A DNA stretch of 24,767 nt from an uncultured Collinsella sp. (GCA_902490445.1 CABUDZ010000022.1:1-24767); one strand, 5' to 3'; shown: positions 16,201 through 23,329, counted from the first letter of the stretch. The notes: a model not told the origin generated them from the sequence alone. Numbers and translations are program-made.

Positions 16201-17687
16201 GTATCGAGCTGGGCGAGCCCGAGAATATCAACGGCAAAATGGTGGTGCCCGTTGCGTACGAGACCGCAGACGGTTGCGGCTGCGCATCGTACGCCGTGAT
16301 CGGCCAGTCCATTGCAGGCTGGGGCGTTATGTCACCAGACGCCACGGTACCCCGTGTGGTGCCGTGGCCACAACATTCGGGCTTTTTGGCAACCGTCAAC
16401 GAGCAACTGCAGCATATTACTTGGACGCGAGGCGCATCGACATTTGGAACGCAGCCTGTGGGTGCCGCAGGCTGCGGCCCGGCATCGTTTAGCGTAAGCA
16501 ACAACGGCAGATGCGTGCTCTATGTAGAGAACACCGACGGCAAGGTGGGACAAACCTACGACGAAGAAGGCAACCCGGTAGCAGTGATGGGCAAGCACTT
16601 CCGCATCTTCGCCAGCACCTTGGCAGGCGATCTTTTCACGGAACCGTTCGATCTTTTCACGGAACCGTTCGTGATGTGCGAGCTGGACCATCCCGTCGAT
16701 CAGATAACGACATTTTTGACGTCGGGAGGCATGCTCTCCGCGCTCGCCACGCACATTGTGAGTGCCGAGCAGAGCGAGGCAGAGCTGCACGGCATCGAAG
16801 TGCCCTTGGTGGCGTGTGCCACTCCGACGGGCGCGGTCGCTACCTCGGGTGCGGTGGTGCCCGGAGCAGCAGGCGAATCCTTCATGGTCACGGTGCGAAA
16901 CGACGGCAACACCTTGCTGACCGCCGGCACGATCGACCTGTACCGAGAGGGCTCCAGTCAGCCGTTCTCCAGCGCATCCATCGGATTCGGCGCGAACGCA
17001 CGCATGGCTTCGATCTACGATTCAGAGCTTGCCGAGGATGCTTCGGCCAACGACATGACACACGTGAAGTACGCAGTCGAGACGCTGGGCACACGTTTTG
17101 CGACGCACCCGCTGGTTGCCGACAATGGAAACGCCGTGCTGGCACCGGGCTGCACGGCACAGTTCCGCATGAGCTTCGCCATCCCCGAGAGTTGGAGCGA
17201 CGAAGTGGGCAAACGCGTAACGCTGTATGCGAAGGCGCGTGACCTGGTGGCGCTCGACCCCGTAACGCTCAAGGAAATCCGACCGGGCGCAAACTCGGCG
17301 CTGGGTGCCGTACTGCACGAGCTTCATGTGCCCGACGCGGCATGCGAACGCTCAGAAATTCAGGTCGGCGTATGCGATAGCGCGGATACGACAGGACTTC
17401 ACGACGCCCCGATGCCGGCGGACGGCGATGGTGGCTCAAGTGGCGGCGGTACTGACGAGGGCGGCGGCTCCGGCGGAAGCAGCTCCGGCAGTGGCAAGGA
17501 CCACGACAATAACAAGCGCTCCGGAAAAGCGGGCGCACTTGCGGGCACGGGCGATGTCAACGCTCCCCTTACGGCAGCCGCTGCAGCACTCGCCGCGGCA
17601 GGCGCCGGCCTCGTCGCCTACAGCGCCCGCCGCACGGCGCTCGAAACCGACACCGCCAATGAGGTCAATTCGGATAGGCCTCGCTAG
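13299..17687 (+). CDS. Large exported protein with Tat-like signal and LAXTG cell-wall sorting motif
   Basis: The 1462-residue protein starts MLDRRSLLVAGASSL, a twin-arginine-like signal (Arg4-Arg5), with probable cleavage after AYA (residue 41). I chose the ATG at 13299 (GGGAG 6 nt upstream) over the in-frame TTG at 13203. Residues about 45-170 look like a carboxypeptidase-regulatory or CNA-B-type beta-sandwich (PIKGAQVTLTSRY, TDDEGTAIFEI). The long middle is beta-rich with no family I recognise. Near 1111-1124 DLFTEPF occurs twice in tandem. The end has a Gly/Ser linker, then LAGTG (1414-1418), an alanine-rich hydrophobic helix and a basic SARR tail. That is a sorting signal of the LAXTG type used by class E sortases of high-GC Gram-positives. 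No sortase gene is in the window. It is probably displayed on the cell wall; its function is unknown. Confidence 0.85.
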   Translation: MLDRRSLLVAGASSLASIMLPRVPGSENAFLLPFAPTAAYADEKDPFRVLVLSRTMFGVVVVDVANKNMPIKGAQVTLTSRYAAGKQLAATTDDEGTAIFEIASLSEGYVDVAKLLDAYDFNGGISISMAGYRDVEIPLARIQGGTAITAPTRPLSDGEPYFRQLTFDEWDIQYAEATFMALPKDDTANEQPDTHAFTVQAHLPQGGQATLHINKVMPAAGSSTETVTQIGQIKASASSADNLATFTLEDKFLDAASSLLEEGCKLRFVLDYQDKTYTLSSPMAVVTAPAAKAESGSTTIVPTTMDQEITPFDFPASFPGIGGNKFTCWMPSFPILFDFSFAGYVLFGGGYKPASYMNDSGNPDPEYWKKSPRESGAKQANRYLDEMEGKWNQYKSMSAGSGTDPRNTKLLRHHCTPLFTMDIATQLYGSLAYDWVGKTWGNNNDPAYGNIKALFQVRTDLNWTEQFTLGPVPFFLNVNPWVLAKLALAVGAHTHGSGAAFFKNISLDYSNTSGSFTIQIGLAVTFGAGVAGVASSAVRGAASLTLFIGYEKADGHQLPRLRVGADVDVDVILQFVMFKWTTKAWSGSWPTLIDSWNMSVNNDDRYVPQRSELALGGDTPYTLDACFGTPGNTEAGGVPQFIASATIVTNSELLARAEVAAAAINVAPVVRDWDQAVTRIELEADAESDDTGQVEHFVHALMENDENAAPMYEYTYIGQATNAVADSNANSAGVSEDERGGIKPSSDNVLFTGVLSEAHMKLAIIAGVECLFRIASVRYGDNGRSRLVVHTKANGTWSAPTPVDFPLGFGEGDVERDGIYDYDFDVVEYTDGRGNQDAYVLLVSGERRDGDNTLFDTASTAGILSVVRLRISNDETRVVSHTSWRSISRGRLQEDGYHCLQCPRITVGKTLVDGRLSGAYLHRRGVTAEKALGSEAEVALECFTLWSDDLGDSLTFRQVLRFPQAPSSIELGEPENINGKMVVPVAYETADGCGCASYAVIGQSIAGWGVMSPDATVPRVVPWPQHSGFLATVNEQLQHITWTRGASTFGTQPVGAAGCGPASFSVSNNGRCVLYVENTDGKVGQTYDEEGNPVAVMGKHFRIFASTLAGDLFTEPFDLFTEPFVMCELDHPVDQITTFLTSGGMLSALATHIVSAEQSEAELHGIEVPLVACATPTGAVATSGAVVPGAAGESFMVTVRNDGNTLLTAGTIDLYREGSSQPFSSASIGFGANARMASIYDSELAEDASANDMTHVKYAVETLGTRFATHPLVADNGNAVLAPGCTAQFRMSFAIPESWSDEVGKRVTLYAKARDLVALDPVTLKEIRPGANSALGAVLHELHVPDAACERSEIQVGVCDSADTTGLHDAPMPADGDGGSSGGGTDEGGGSGGSSSGSGKDHDNNKRSGKAGALAGTGDVNAPLTAAAAALAAAGAGLVAYSARRTALETDTANEVNSDRPR
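16629..16670 (+). repeat. Perfect 21-bp tandem duplication inside the surface-protein gene
   Basis: The unit at 16629-16649 is repeated exactly at 16650-16670, in frame, duplicating the heptapeptide DLFTEPF. With no divergence between copies it looks recent, and copy number may vary among strains. Confidence 0.95.
17538..17552 (+). other. LAGTG sortase-recognition motif codons
   Basis: Codons 1414-1418 of the exported protein read LAGTG, followed by Asp, a hydrophobic run (PLTAAAAALAAAGAGLVAY) and SARR. This order, motif, helix and positive charges, defines a cell-wall sorting signal. Ala at position 2 in place of Pro is the class E sortase variant. Confidence 0.75.
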
Positions 17688-17736
17688 CTCCTACTTACTT
17701 TTGTGAGAGACGCCGACTCGGCTCATCGATCATCAA

Positions 17737-17772
17737 AATGGGCTGGTTCTGAATACCCAGAGCCAGCCCATT
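17737..17772 (-). terminator. Intrinsic terminator between converging genes
   Basis: AATGGGCTGG (17737-17746) pairs perfectly with 17763-17772, and an inner CTG/CAG adds to the stem. On the minus strand the hairpin is followed by TTTTGATG, so it should terminate the XRE/membrane-protein operon, whose stop is 5 bp away. On the plus strand it may also stop the surface-protein mRNA, but without a T-run. Confidence 0.75.
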
Positions 17773-17777
17773 GCGCA

Positions 17778-18362
17778 TTAAATGTCGTCTGAGGAGTCGA
17801 GTTCTGCCTCGAGCTTGGTACGGCGTCTTTTCGCCGTGAAAAACGTTGCGCACAGGACAGCAAACGTGGCCGCGAAAATCGTCGCACCGCAGAACACGCC
17901 CGTGGCCAGGTTCGCCAACCAAAAGACGCTTTCGAGCGGTACGATCTGCGCCTCAGCGACACAGCGCATTGCGGCAATAACAAGCGCGAACGCGGTGCCG
18001 CTAAGACCGCTGACAAGCAGGAAATATCCAACAGGAAGATGCTCGGTTTGCCCAAAACGATTGGTATCGACATAGCCCTTCCGCGTTTGCAGTCCTGCAC
18101 AAATCAACATCACGAGAACGAGCCACAAATACATGGCTGCCTCGAACGGCGTTGCAAAGCCATGCGACATTTCACTGGCGTCGCTGTGAACCCACGCAAC
18201 CTGTCGAGCTATAAACTGGTAGAAAAAGATCATCAACATGCCAAACGAAAGCAGCACGAAACCAATCTTGTAGATCTTCGCGTTCTCAGCCTCCAGGCGT
18301 TCATCCTTTGGGCCGGCATATTCACGCCACTTTTGCACGATTTTCAGATCTTCGTATTTCAT
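17778..18362 (-). CDS. Four-helix membrane protein co-transcribed with an XRE regulator
   Basis: The 194-residue protein has a charged N-terminal segment (1-30, MKYEDLKIVQKWREYAGPKD), four hydrophobic helices (about 31-52, 74-91, 111-132, 147-175) and a basic-then-acidic tail (AKRRRTKLEAELDSSDDI). I do not recognise a characterised family with certainty. It resembles the uncharacterised DUF6773-type membrane proteins found next to small XRE regulators. Its ribosome site, AGGAG, overlaps the stop codon of the upstream regulator gene, and the intergenic gap is 9 nt, so the two are surely co-transcribed and likely coupled. The pairing suggests the membrane protein either modulates the regulator or is its main target. 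Function is unknown. Confidence 0.85.
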   Translation of the reverse strand: MKYEDLKIVQKWREYAGPKDERLEAENAKIYKIGFVLLSFGMLMIFFYQFIARQVAWVHSDASEMSHGFATPFEAAMYLWLVLVMLICAGLQTRKGYVDTNRFGQTEHLPVGYFLLVSGLSGTAFALVIAAMRCVAEAQIVPLESVFWLANLATGVFCGATIFAATFAVLCATFFTAKRRRTKLEAELDSSDDI

Positions 18363-18371
18363 AGTGAACTC

Positions 18372-18602
18372 CTAAAGAGTATTAGGGTCGGCGTCGGTTT
18401 CGTCTTCCCAAAACAGATCGTTCAACGTAACGCGTAGCGCTTTACAGATTGCCACGCACAAATTGAGCGTGGGGTTGTAGCCGCCCGCCTCGATAAGGCC
18501 GATCGTTTGGCGCGTAACGCCCACGGCCCGGGCCAAGTCAGCTTGCGAAAGGCCAGCCGCCGCGCGTGCCGCCTTCATGCGTAGGTTCTTTTTGCCCGGC
18601 AT
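18372..18602 (-). CDS. Small XRE-family (Cro/CI-like) transcriptional regulator
   Basis: The 76-residue protein is almost entirely a helix-turn-helix domain: MKAARAAAGLSQADLARAVG, then VTRQTIGLIEAGGYNPTLN and LCVAICKALRVTLNDLFWED. This matches the very short XRE regulators of 65-80 residues with an NPTL segment and an LFWED-like end. I chose the ATG at 18602 (MPGKKNLR) because AAAGGAG lies 4 nt upstream. The frame extends to 18662, but that stretch overlaps the promoter. It forms an operon with the membrane protein behind it. The upstream promoter is near consensus and flanked by an inverted repeat, so autoregulation is likely (inference). Confidence 0.93.
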   Translation of the reverse strand: MPGKKNLRMKAARAAAGLSQADLARAVGVTRQTIGLIEAGGYNPTLNLCVAICKALRVTLNDLFWEDETDADPNTL

Positions 18603-18650
18603 GGAACTCCTTTCGTAGTAATGGACAAATATCCGTTGCATCATGCCAGA

Positions 18651-18679
18651 AATATATTGCATCGACTAATTGATGTCAA
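18651..18679 (-). promoter_or_regulatory. Sigma-70 promoter of the XRE/membrane-protein operon
   Basis: On the minus strand TTGACA (18679-18674) and TATATT (18656-18651) are separated by exactly 17 nt. That is a perfect -35 and a 5-of-6 -10 match, about 50 bp before the regulator start codon. It is the best promoter match in the window. Confidence 0.88.
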
Positions 18680-18708
18680 CTATATCTGTCATCGGTATAC
18701 GGATATAG
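18680..18708. promoter_or_regulatory. Inverted repeat adjoining the XRE promoter
   Basis: CTATATCTGT (18680-18689) and ACGGATATAG (18699-18708) are inverted arms with one mismatch around 9 nt. They abut the -35 box of the XRE promoter. The position fits an operator for the XRE protein itself or for another regulator. Confidence 0.5.
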
Positions 18709-18728
18709 CAGTTTCGATTCGTCATTCC

Positions 18729-18771
18729 ATCTTACTCGGGCGGAACCGACTCGGTTTTGTCCGAGTAAGAT
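18729..18771. other. Long perfect stem-loop (cruciform-capable) in the intergenic region
   Basis: ATCTTACTCGG (18729-18739) pairs perfectly with CCGAGTAAGAT (18761-18771). Inside the loop AACCGA (18744-18749) pairs with TCGGTT (18751-18756), so it is a nested double palindrome. No T-run follows on either strand. It could be a protein-binding site, a cruciform, or the core of a small mobile element. Confidence 0.6.
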
Positions 18772-18990
18772 TGGGCATCCGCGAACTCATCGAATTTCTG
18801 AATCGTGTCACCCATAATCGTTCGATTTTGTTTAGTAAAACTAGGTCCCTATTAAATAAAATTCGTTTGTATCCAAATTTGTTTAACAATGCCGCGTTAC
18901 CACTAAACACTATACCCGTTAATCCGAACGATTGTTCGATGGATTTCGTGTTGGGTGGAATCGTCTGTGGGCTGGGCTATGCTACCTTGA

Positions 18991-19006
18991 CTATCTATCT
19001 ATCTAT
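18991..19006 (+). repeat. (CTAT)4 tetranucleotide microsatellite upstream of the topoisomerase genes
   Basis: Four exact CTAT units lie 40 bp before the start codon of the ParE/GyrB-like gene, directly after TTGA. TTGACT (18987-18992) could serve as a -35, with the repeat forming most of the spacer to a weak CTTAAA at 19011-19016. A change in unit number would then alter promoter spacing by 4 bp. The promoter assignment is tentative. Confidence 0.55.
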
Positions 19007-19045
19007 ATGACTTAAACGCAGCAAAGGAGCACCGAGAGAGCGAGT

Positions 19046-21043
19046 ATGGCAAAAAACACCGCAAACTATGGTAACGACAGTATCCGCCAGCTCAAGGACG
19101 AGGAGCGCGTACGCCTGCGCCCCGCCGTCATCTTTGGCTCGGACGGACTCGACGGTTGCGCGCATGCCGCCTTCGAGATCCTGTCCAACGCCGTTGACGA
19201 GGCGCGCCAGGGCTACGGCAAGCTCATCACCCTCACCGCCTTTCGCGATGGCTCCATTCAGGTAGAGGACAATGGCCGCGGCTGCCCGCTCGACTGGAAC
19301 CCCTCCGAGAAGCGCTTTAACTGGGAGCTCGTCTTTTGCGAGCTCTACGCCGGCGGCAAGTACAACAACAACCAGGGCGGCGACTACGACTTCTCGCTCG
19401 GCACCAACGGCCTGGGCTCGTGCGCGACCCAGTACGCTTCCGAGTACATGGACGTCACCGTCTGGCGCGACGGCAACAAGTACTCCCTGCACTTTAAGAA
19501 AGGCAAGGTCGTCGGCGCCAAAAAGAAGGCGCTCGAGATTGAGCCCAGCGACGAGGACCGCACCGGCACCACCATCAAGTGGCGCCCCGATCTTGAGGTC
19601 TTCACCTCCATCAGCATCCCCCACGATTGGTATCGCGAGACCATGCGCCGCCAGGCCGTGGTCAACGCCAACGTTACCTTCCGCCTGCGCATCGAGGGCG
19701 ACGATGGCGAGTTTTCCGAAGAGGACTTTTGCTACCCCAAGGGCATCGAGGACTATGTGCTCGAGAAGGTCGGTGCCGACTACCTCACCGAGCCCTTCTT
19801 TATCGAGGCCGACCGCCGCGGTCGCGACCGCGAGGACCTGCCCGACTACAACGTCAAGATTACCGCGTGCATGTGCTTCTCGCGCACCTTCATGATGCAG
19901 GAGTACTACCACAACTCGTCATGGCTCGAGAACGGCGGTTCGCCCGAAAAGGCCGCCCGTAGTGCTCTGACCAGCGCCATCGATGCCTACATCAAGCAAC
20001 AGGGCAAGTACAACAAAAACGAGAGCGGCATTAAGTGGCAGGACGTCCAGGACTGTCTGGTGCTGGTGACCAACTGCTTCTCCACCCAGACGTCCTACGA
20101 AAACCAGACTAAGAAGGCCATCAATAACCGCTTTATCCAGCAGGCGATGACGGCATTCTTTAAGGAGCGCCTCTCGACCTATCTGATCGAGAACAAAGAC
20201 GCCGCCAACAAGATCATGGAGCAGGTGCTCATCAACAAGCGCTCGCGCGAGAACGCCGAGAAGACGCGCCAGAGCATCAAGACCAATCTGCAGCAGAAGA
20301 CCGACATGGCCAACCGCGTGCAGAAGTTCATCGACTGCCGCTCCAAGGACAAGAGCCGTCGCGAGATCTACATCGTAGAGGGCGACTCGGCAGCAGGCGC
20401 CATCCGCACCTCGCGCGATGCCGAGTTCCAGGGTGTTATGCCCGTCCGAGGCAAGATCCTCAACTGTCTGAAAGAGGACTACCCGCGCATCTTTAAGTCC
20501 GACATCATCATGGACCTCATGCGCGTGCTGGGCTGCGGTGTGGAGATCAAGGACAAGCGCATCAAGAACCTTGGCGCCTTTGACCTGGACAACCTCAACT
20601 GGAACAAGGTCATCATCTGTACGGACGCCGACGTCGACGGTTATCACATCCGCACGCTTGTGCTCACCATGCTCTATCGCCTGGTGCCCACGCTTATCGA
20701 CGAGGGCTACGTGTATATCGCCGAGTCGCCGCTCTACGAGATCAACTGCAAAGAGAAGACCTACTTTGCCTACACCGAGCTCGAGAAGAACGGCATCCTC
20801 AAGGAGATTGGCGACCAGAAGTGCTCGATCAACCGCTCCAAGGGTCTTGGTGAGAACGATCCGGACATGATGTGGCTCACCACCATGAACCCCGAGACGC
20901 GCCGCCTGATCAAGGTAGAACCCGAGGACGTCACCAAGATGGAGACCATGTTCAACCTGTTGCTGGGCAACGACGAGACGGGCCGCAAGCGTCACATCTC
21001 CGAGCACGGCAAGGAATACCTGGACCAGCTGGACCTGCAGTAG
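19046..21043 (+). CDS. Atypical type IIA topoisomerase ATPase subunit (ParE/GyrB-like)
   Basis: The 665-residue protein has a GHKL ATPase with Glu44 and Asn48 in FEILSNAVDEA, Asp75 in DNGRGCP, the loop NGLGSCATQY and the transducer lysine in QTKKAINN. It has a TOPRIM domain with YIVEGDSAAGAIR (Glu445) and the acidic pair in TDADVDGYHIRT. All catalytic residues are present, but the signatures differ from ordinary GyrB/ParE (EGDSAAG for EGDSAGG, DNGRGCPLDW for DNGRGIPV). It forms the ATPase half of a topoisomerase that passes one DNA duplex through another, with the ParC/GyrA-like subunit 45 bp downstream. The ATG at 19046 has only a weak GAGAG nearby; a better AAAGGAG lies about 16 nt upstream. 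It probably supplements a standard gyrase encoded elsewhere (inference). Confidence 0.93.
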   Translation: MAKNTANYGNDSIRQLKDEERVRLRPAVIFGSDGLDGCAHAAFEILSNAVDEARQGYGKLITLTAFRDGSIQVEDNGRGCPLDWNPSEKRFNWELVFCELYAGGKYNNNQGGDYDFSLGTNGLGSCATQYASEYMDVTVWRDGNKYSLHFKKGKVVGAKKKALEIEPSDEDRTGTTIKWRPDLEVFTSISIPHDWYRETMRRQAVVNANVTFRLRIEGDDGEFSEEDFCYPKGIEDYVLEKVGADYLTEPFFIEADRRGRDREDLPDYNVKITACMCFSRTFMMQEYYHNSSWLENGGSPEKAARSALTSAIDAYIKQQGKYNKNESGIKWQDVQDCLVLVTNCFSTQTSYENQTKKAINNRFIQQAMTAFFKERLSTYLIENKDAANKIMEQVLINKRSRENAEKTRQSIKTNLQQKTDMANRVQKFIDCRSKDKSRREIYIVEGDSAAGAIRTSRDAEFQGVMPVRGKILNCLKEDYPRIFKSDIIMDLMRVLGCGVEIKDKRIKNLGAFDLDNLNWNKVIICTDADVDGYHIRTLVLTMLYRLVPTLIDEGYVYIAESPLYEINCKEKTYFAYTELEKNGILKEIGDQKCSINRSKGLGENDPDMMWLTTMNPETRRLIKVEPEDVTKMETMFNLLLGNDETGRKRHISEHGKEYLDQLDLQ

Positions 21044-21088
21044 CAGCAAATCGATAACGACGGCCCATAAGAAGTTCAAGAGGAAATC

Positions 21089-23329
21089 GTGGCAAAGAAG
21101 AAGACGAAGAACCAGCCCAAGAAAAAGCAGGTCAACGCCGAGAACGTCATCGGCCTGCACTCCGAGGTCACCGACCAGCCGATTACGCAGACGCTCGAGG
21201 TCAACTACATGCCCTACGCTATGAGCGTCAACGTCTCGCGTGCATTCCCCGAGATCGACGGCTTTAAGCCCTCGCACCGCAAGCTGCTCTACACTATGTA
21301 CAAGATGGGCCTGCTCAAGGGCGAGCGCCAAAAGAGCGCCAACATCGTGGGCCAGACCATGAAGCTCAACCCACACGGCGACGCCGCCATCTACGAGACG
21401 ATGGTGCGCCTGGCCACGGGCAACGAGGCGCTGCTTGCTCCTTTCGTGGAGTCGAAGGGCAACTTTGGCAAGTACTATTCGGGCGACCTGAGCTACGCCG
21501 CCTCGCGTTATACCGAGGCCAAGCTCTCCCCCATCAGCGCCGAGATCTTCAAGGACATCGACAAGGACCCGGTCGACTTTGTCGACAGCTACGACGGTGC
21601 CATGAAGGAGCCGCGCCTGCTGCCCACCACGTTCCCCAATATCCTCGTCTCGGCCAACAAGGGCATCGGCGTCGCCATGGCTTCTGACATCTGCGGCTTC
21701 AACCTCAACGAAGTCTGCACCGCAACGATGCACTACCTCAAGGATCCCGACTGCGACCTGCTCGAGTACATGCCCATGCCCGACTTTTCGACCGGCGGCG
21801 AGATCATCTACCGCCGCGAGGAGATGGAGAAGATCATCGAGACCGGCCTTGGCAGCTTCCAGATTCGCTCCCGCTGGCGCTGGATTCCCGAAGAGCGCAT
21901 CATCGAGGTCTACGAGATTCCCTACACCACCAAGACCGATGTCATCATCGAGCGCATCGTCAAGCTCTCCAAGGAGGGCAAGGTCAAGGAGATTGCCGAC
22001 ATCCGTGACGAGACCGACCTTTCGGGCCTGCGTATCGCCATCGACCTTAAGCGCGGTGTCGACCCCGACAAGCTCATGGCCAAGCTCTATCGCTCAACCA
22101 CGCTGCAGGATTCGTTCTCGTGCAACTTCAACGTGCTGGTCGACGGCTATCCCCGCGTTATGGGCGTGCGCCAGATCTTGCACGAGTGGGTTGCATGGCG
22201 CATCCAATCCACGCGTCGCCGTATTAACTATGACCTGGGCAAAAAGTCCGAGCGTCTGCACCTGCTGCACGGCCTCGAGGCAATTCTGCTCGACATCGAC
22301 AAGGCCATCGCCATCATCCGCGGCACTAAGCTCGAGGCCGAGGTCGTGCCCAACCTTATGAAGGGTTTCGACATCGACGAGACCCAGGCCGAGTTTGTTG
22401 CCGAGCTCAAGCTCCGCAACATCAACGAAGAGTACATTCTCAACCGCACCAAGGACATCGCCAAGCTCGAGGGCGAGATTGCCGAGCTTGAGGAGATCCT
22501 CTCCAGCGAAGAGAACATCAAGAAGGTCATCAGCGACGAGCTGGCAGCGGTCAACAAGAAGTACGTGATGCCGCGCCGCACGGGCAGGATTGAGCCCCAT
22601 GAGGTCATCGAGGTAAGCTTGGAGCCCGAGGTCGAGGAGTACCCGGTCACCATCATGCTCTCGCGCGACGGCTACCTTAAGAAGATGACGGACCGCGTGC
22701 TCAAGAAGGCGACCACGCTCAAGTACAAGGACGGCGACAAACCCTTTATCGAGTTCCCGTCCTCCAACACCCACGAGCTGCTGGTCTTTACCAATAAGAG
22801 CCAGGTGTACAAGTGCAAGGTTTCGGCGTTTGAGGACACCAAGTCGGCCCAACTGGGCTCGTACCTGCCGACCGATCTTGAGATGGAACCCGACGAGAGT
22901 GTCATCTGGGTCATCGACCCCGAGGATTACAAGGCCGATGTGCTGTTCGTCTTTGAGAACGGCCGCGTGGTGCGCGTCGCGCTTTCTGGATACGTCACCA
23001 AGACCAACCGCAAGCGCCTCAAGAACGCCATCTACGGCGGCAGCAAGCTGCTGTATGCGCAGGTGCTCAAGGAAGACCGCGACCTCGCGCTGGTCTCGAG
23101 CGACTACCGCCTGATGAACTTCAACACGTCGCTGCTCAAGACCAAGACGACCACCAACACGCAGGGCGTCCAGGCTTTCACGGCCAAGAAGGGCCGCTCG
23201 GTCACCACTGTCGGCACGACCGAGGAGATTCTTGGCGCCGGCGTCTCGGCCGAGAAGTTCACCGCGCAGAGCCTGCCCTCTGCCGGTGCCCTCATGAAGG
23301 AAAACGACATGCCGAGTTTGTTTGACTAG
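21089..23329 (+). CDS. Atypical type IIA topoisomerase DNA-cleavage subunit (ParC/GyrA-like)
   Basis: The 746-residue protein begins at a GTG (21089) with GAGG about 5 nt upstream. A lysine-rich leader (KKKTKNQPKKKQ) precedes the breakage-reunion domain. The catalytic tyrosine is Tyr141 in AASRYTEAKLSPIS. The quinolone-determining segment reads NPHGDAAIYETMVRLA, with Ala99 where E. coli GyrA has Ser83 and Glu103 where it has Asp87. A tower and coiled-coil region follows (KDIAKLEGEIAELEEILSSE, about 453-472). The last 220 residues (from about 522, MLSRDGYLKKMT) are a beta-pinwheel-type domain, and I see no GyrA-box (QRRGGKG). Lack of the box argues for a decatenase/relaxase rather than a supercoiling gyrase. 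It is in an operon with the ATPase subunit. Confidence 0.93.
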   Translation: MAKKKTKNQPKKKQVNAENVIGLHSEVTDQPITQTLEVNYMPYAMSVNVSRAFPEIDGFKPSHRKLLYTMYKMGLLKGERQKSANIVGQTMKLNPHGDAAIYETMVRLATGNEALLAPFVESKGNFGKYYSGDLSYAASRYTEAKLSPISAEIFKDIDKDPVDFVDSYDGAMKEPRLLPTTFPNILVSANKGIGVAMASDICGFNLNEVCTATMHYLKDPDCDLLEYMPMPDFSTGGEIIYRREEMEKIIETGLGSFQIRSRWRWIPEERIIEVYEIPYTTKTDVIIERIVKLSKEGKVKEIADIRDETDLSGLRIAIDLKRGVDPDKLMAKLYRSTTLQDSFSCNFNVLVDGYPRVMGVRQILHEWVAWRIQSTRRRINYDLGKKSERLHLLHGLEAILLDIDKAIAIIRGTKLEAEVVPNLMKGFDIDETQAEFVAELKLRNINEEYILNRTKDIAKLEGEIAELEEILSSEENIKKVISDELAAVNKKYVMPRRTGRIEPHEVIEVSLEPEVEEYPVTIMLSRDGYLKKMTDRVLKKATTLKYKDGDKPFIEFPSSNTHELLVFTNKSQVYKCKVSAFEDTKSAQLGSYLPTDLEMEPDESVIWVIDPEDYKADVLFVFENGRVVRVALSGYVTKTNRKRLKNAIYGGSKLLYAQVLKEDRDLALVSSDYRLMNFNTSLLKTKTTTNTQGVQAFTAKKGRSVTTVGTTEEILGAGVSAEKFTAQSLPSAGALMKENDMPSLFD

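Larger units (their letters stand above)
18603..19045. other. 443-bp AT-rich intergenic region between divergent operons
   Basis: No convincing gene is seen. A 62-codon minus-strand ORF at 18722-18910 lacks a ribosome site and any recognisable motif. The region contains the XRE promoter (18651-18679), an operator-like inverted repeat (18680-18708), a long stem-loop (18729-18771), a short CGAAC/GTTCG inverted repeat (18925-18938) and a (CTAT)4 tract (18991-19006). It is clearly more AT-rich than the flanking genes, which fits a regulatory region or acquired DNA. Confidence 0.7.

Noticed and set aside
18722..18910. 62-codon minus-strand ORF in the AT-rich intergenic region
   Set aside because: It has no ribosome site and no motif, and it runs through the nested palindrome; probably chance.
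18991..19006. CTAT tract as part of a CRISPR or larger repeat array
   Set aside because: Only a 4-bp unit repeated four times with no spacers; a simple microsatellite.
19919..21733. 604-codon minus-strand open frame opposite the topoisomerase genes
   Set aside because: It is a shadow of strongly biased GC-rich coding sequence, made of Val/Leu/Gly-rich low-complexity residues with no motifs.
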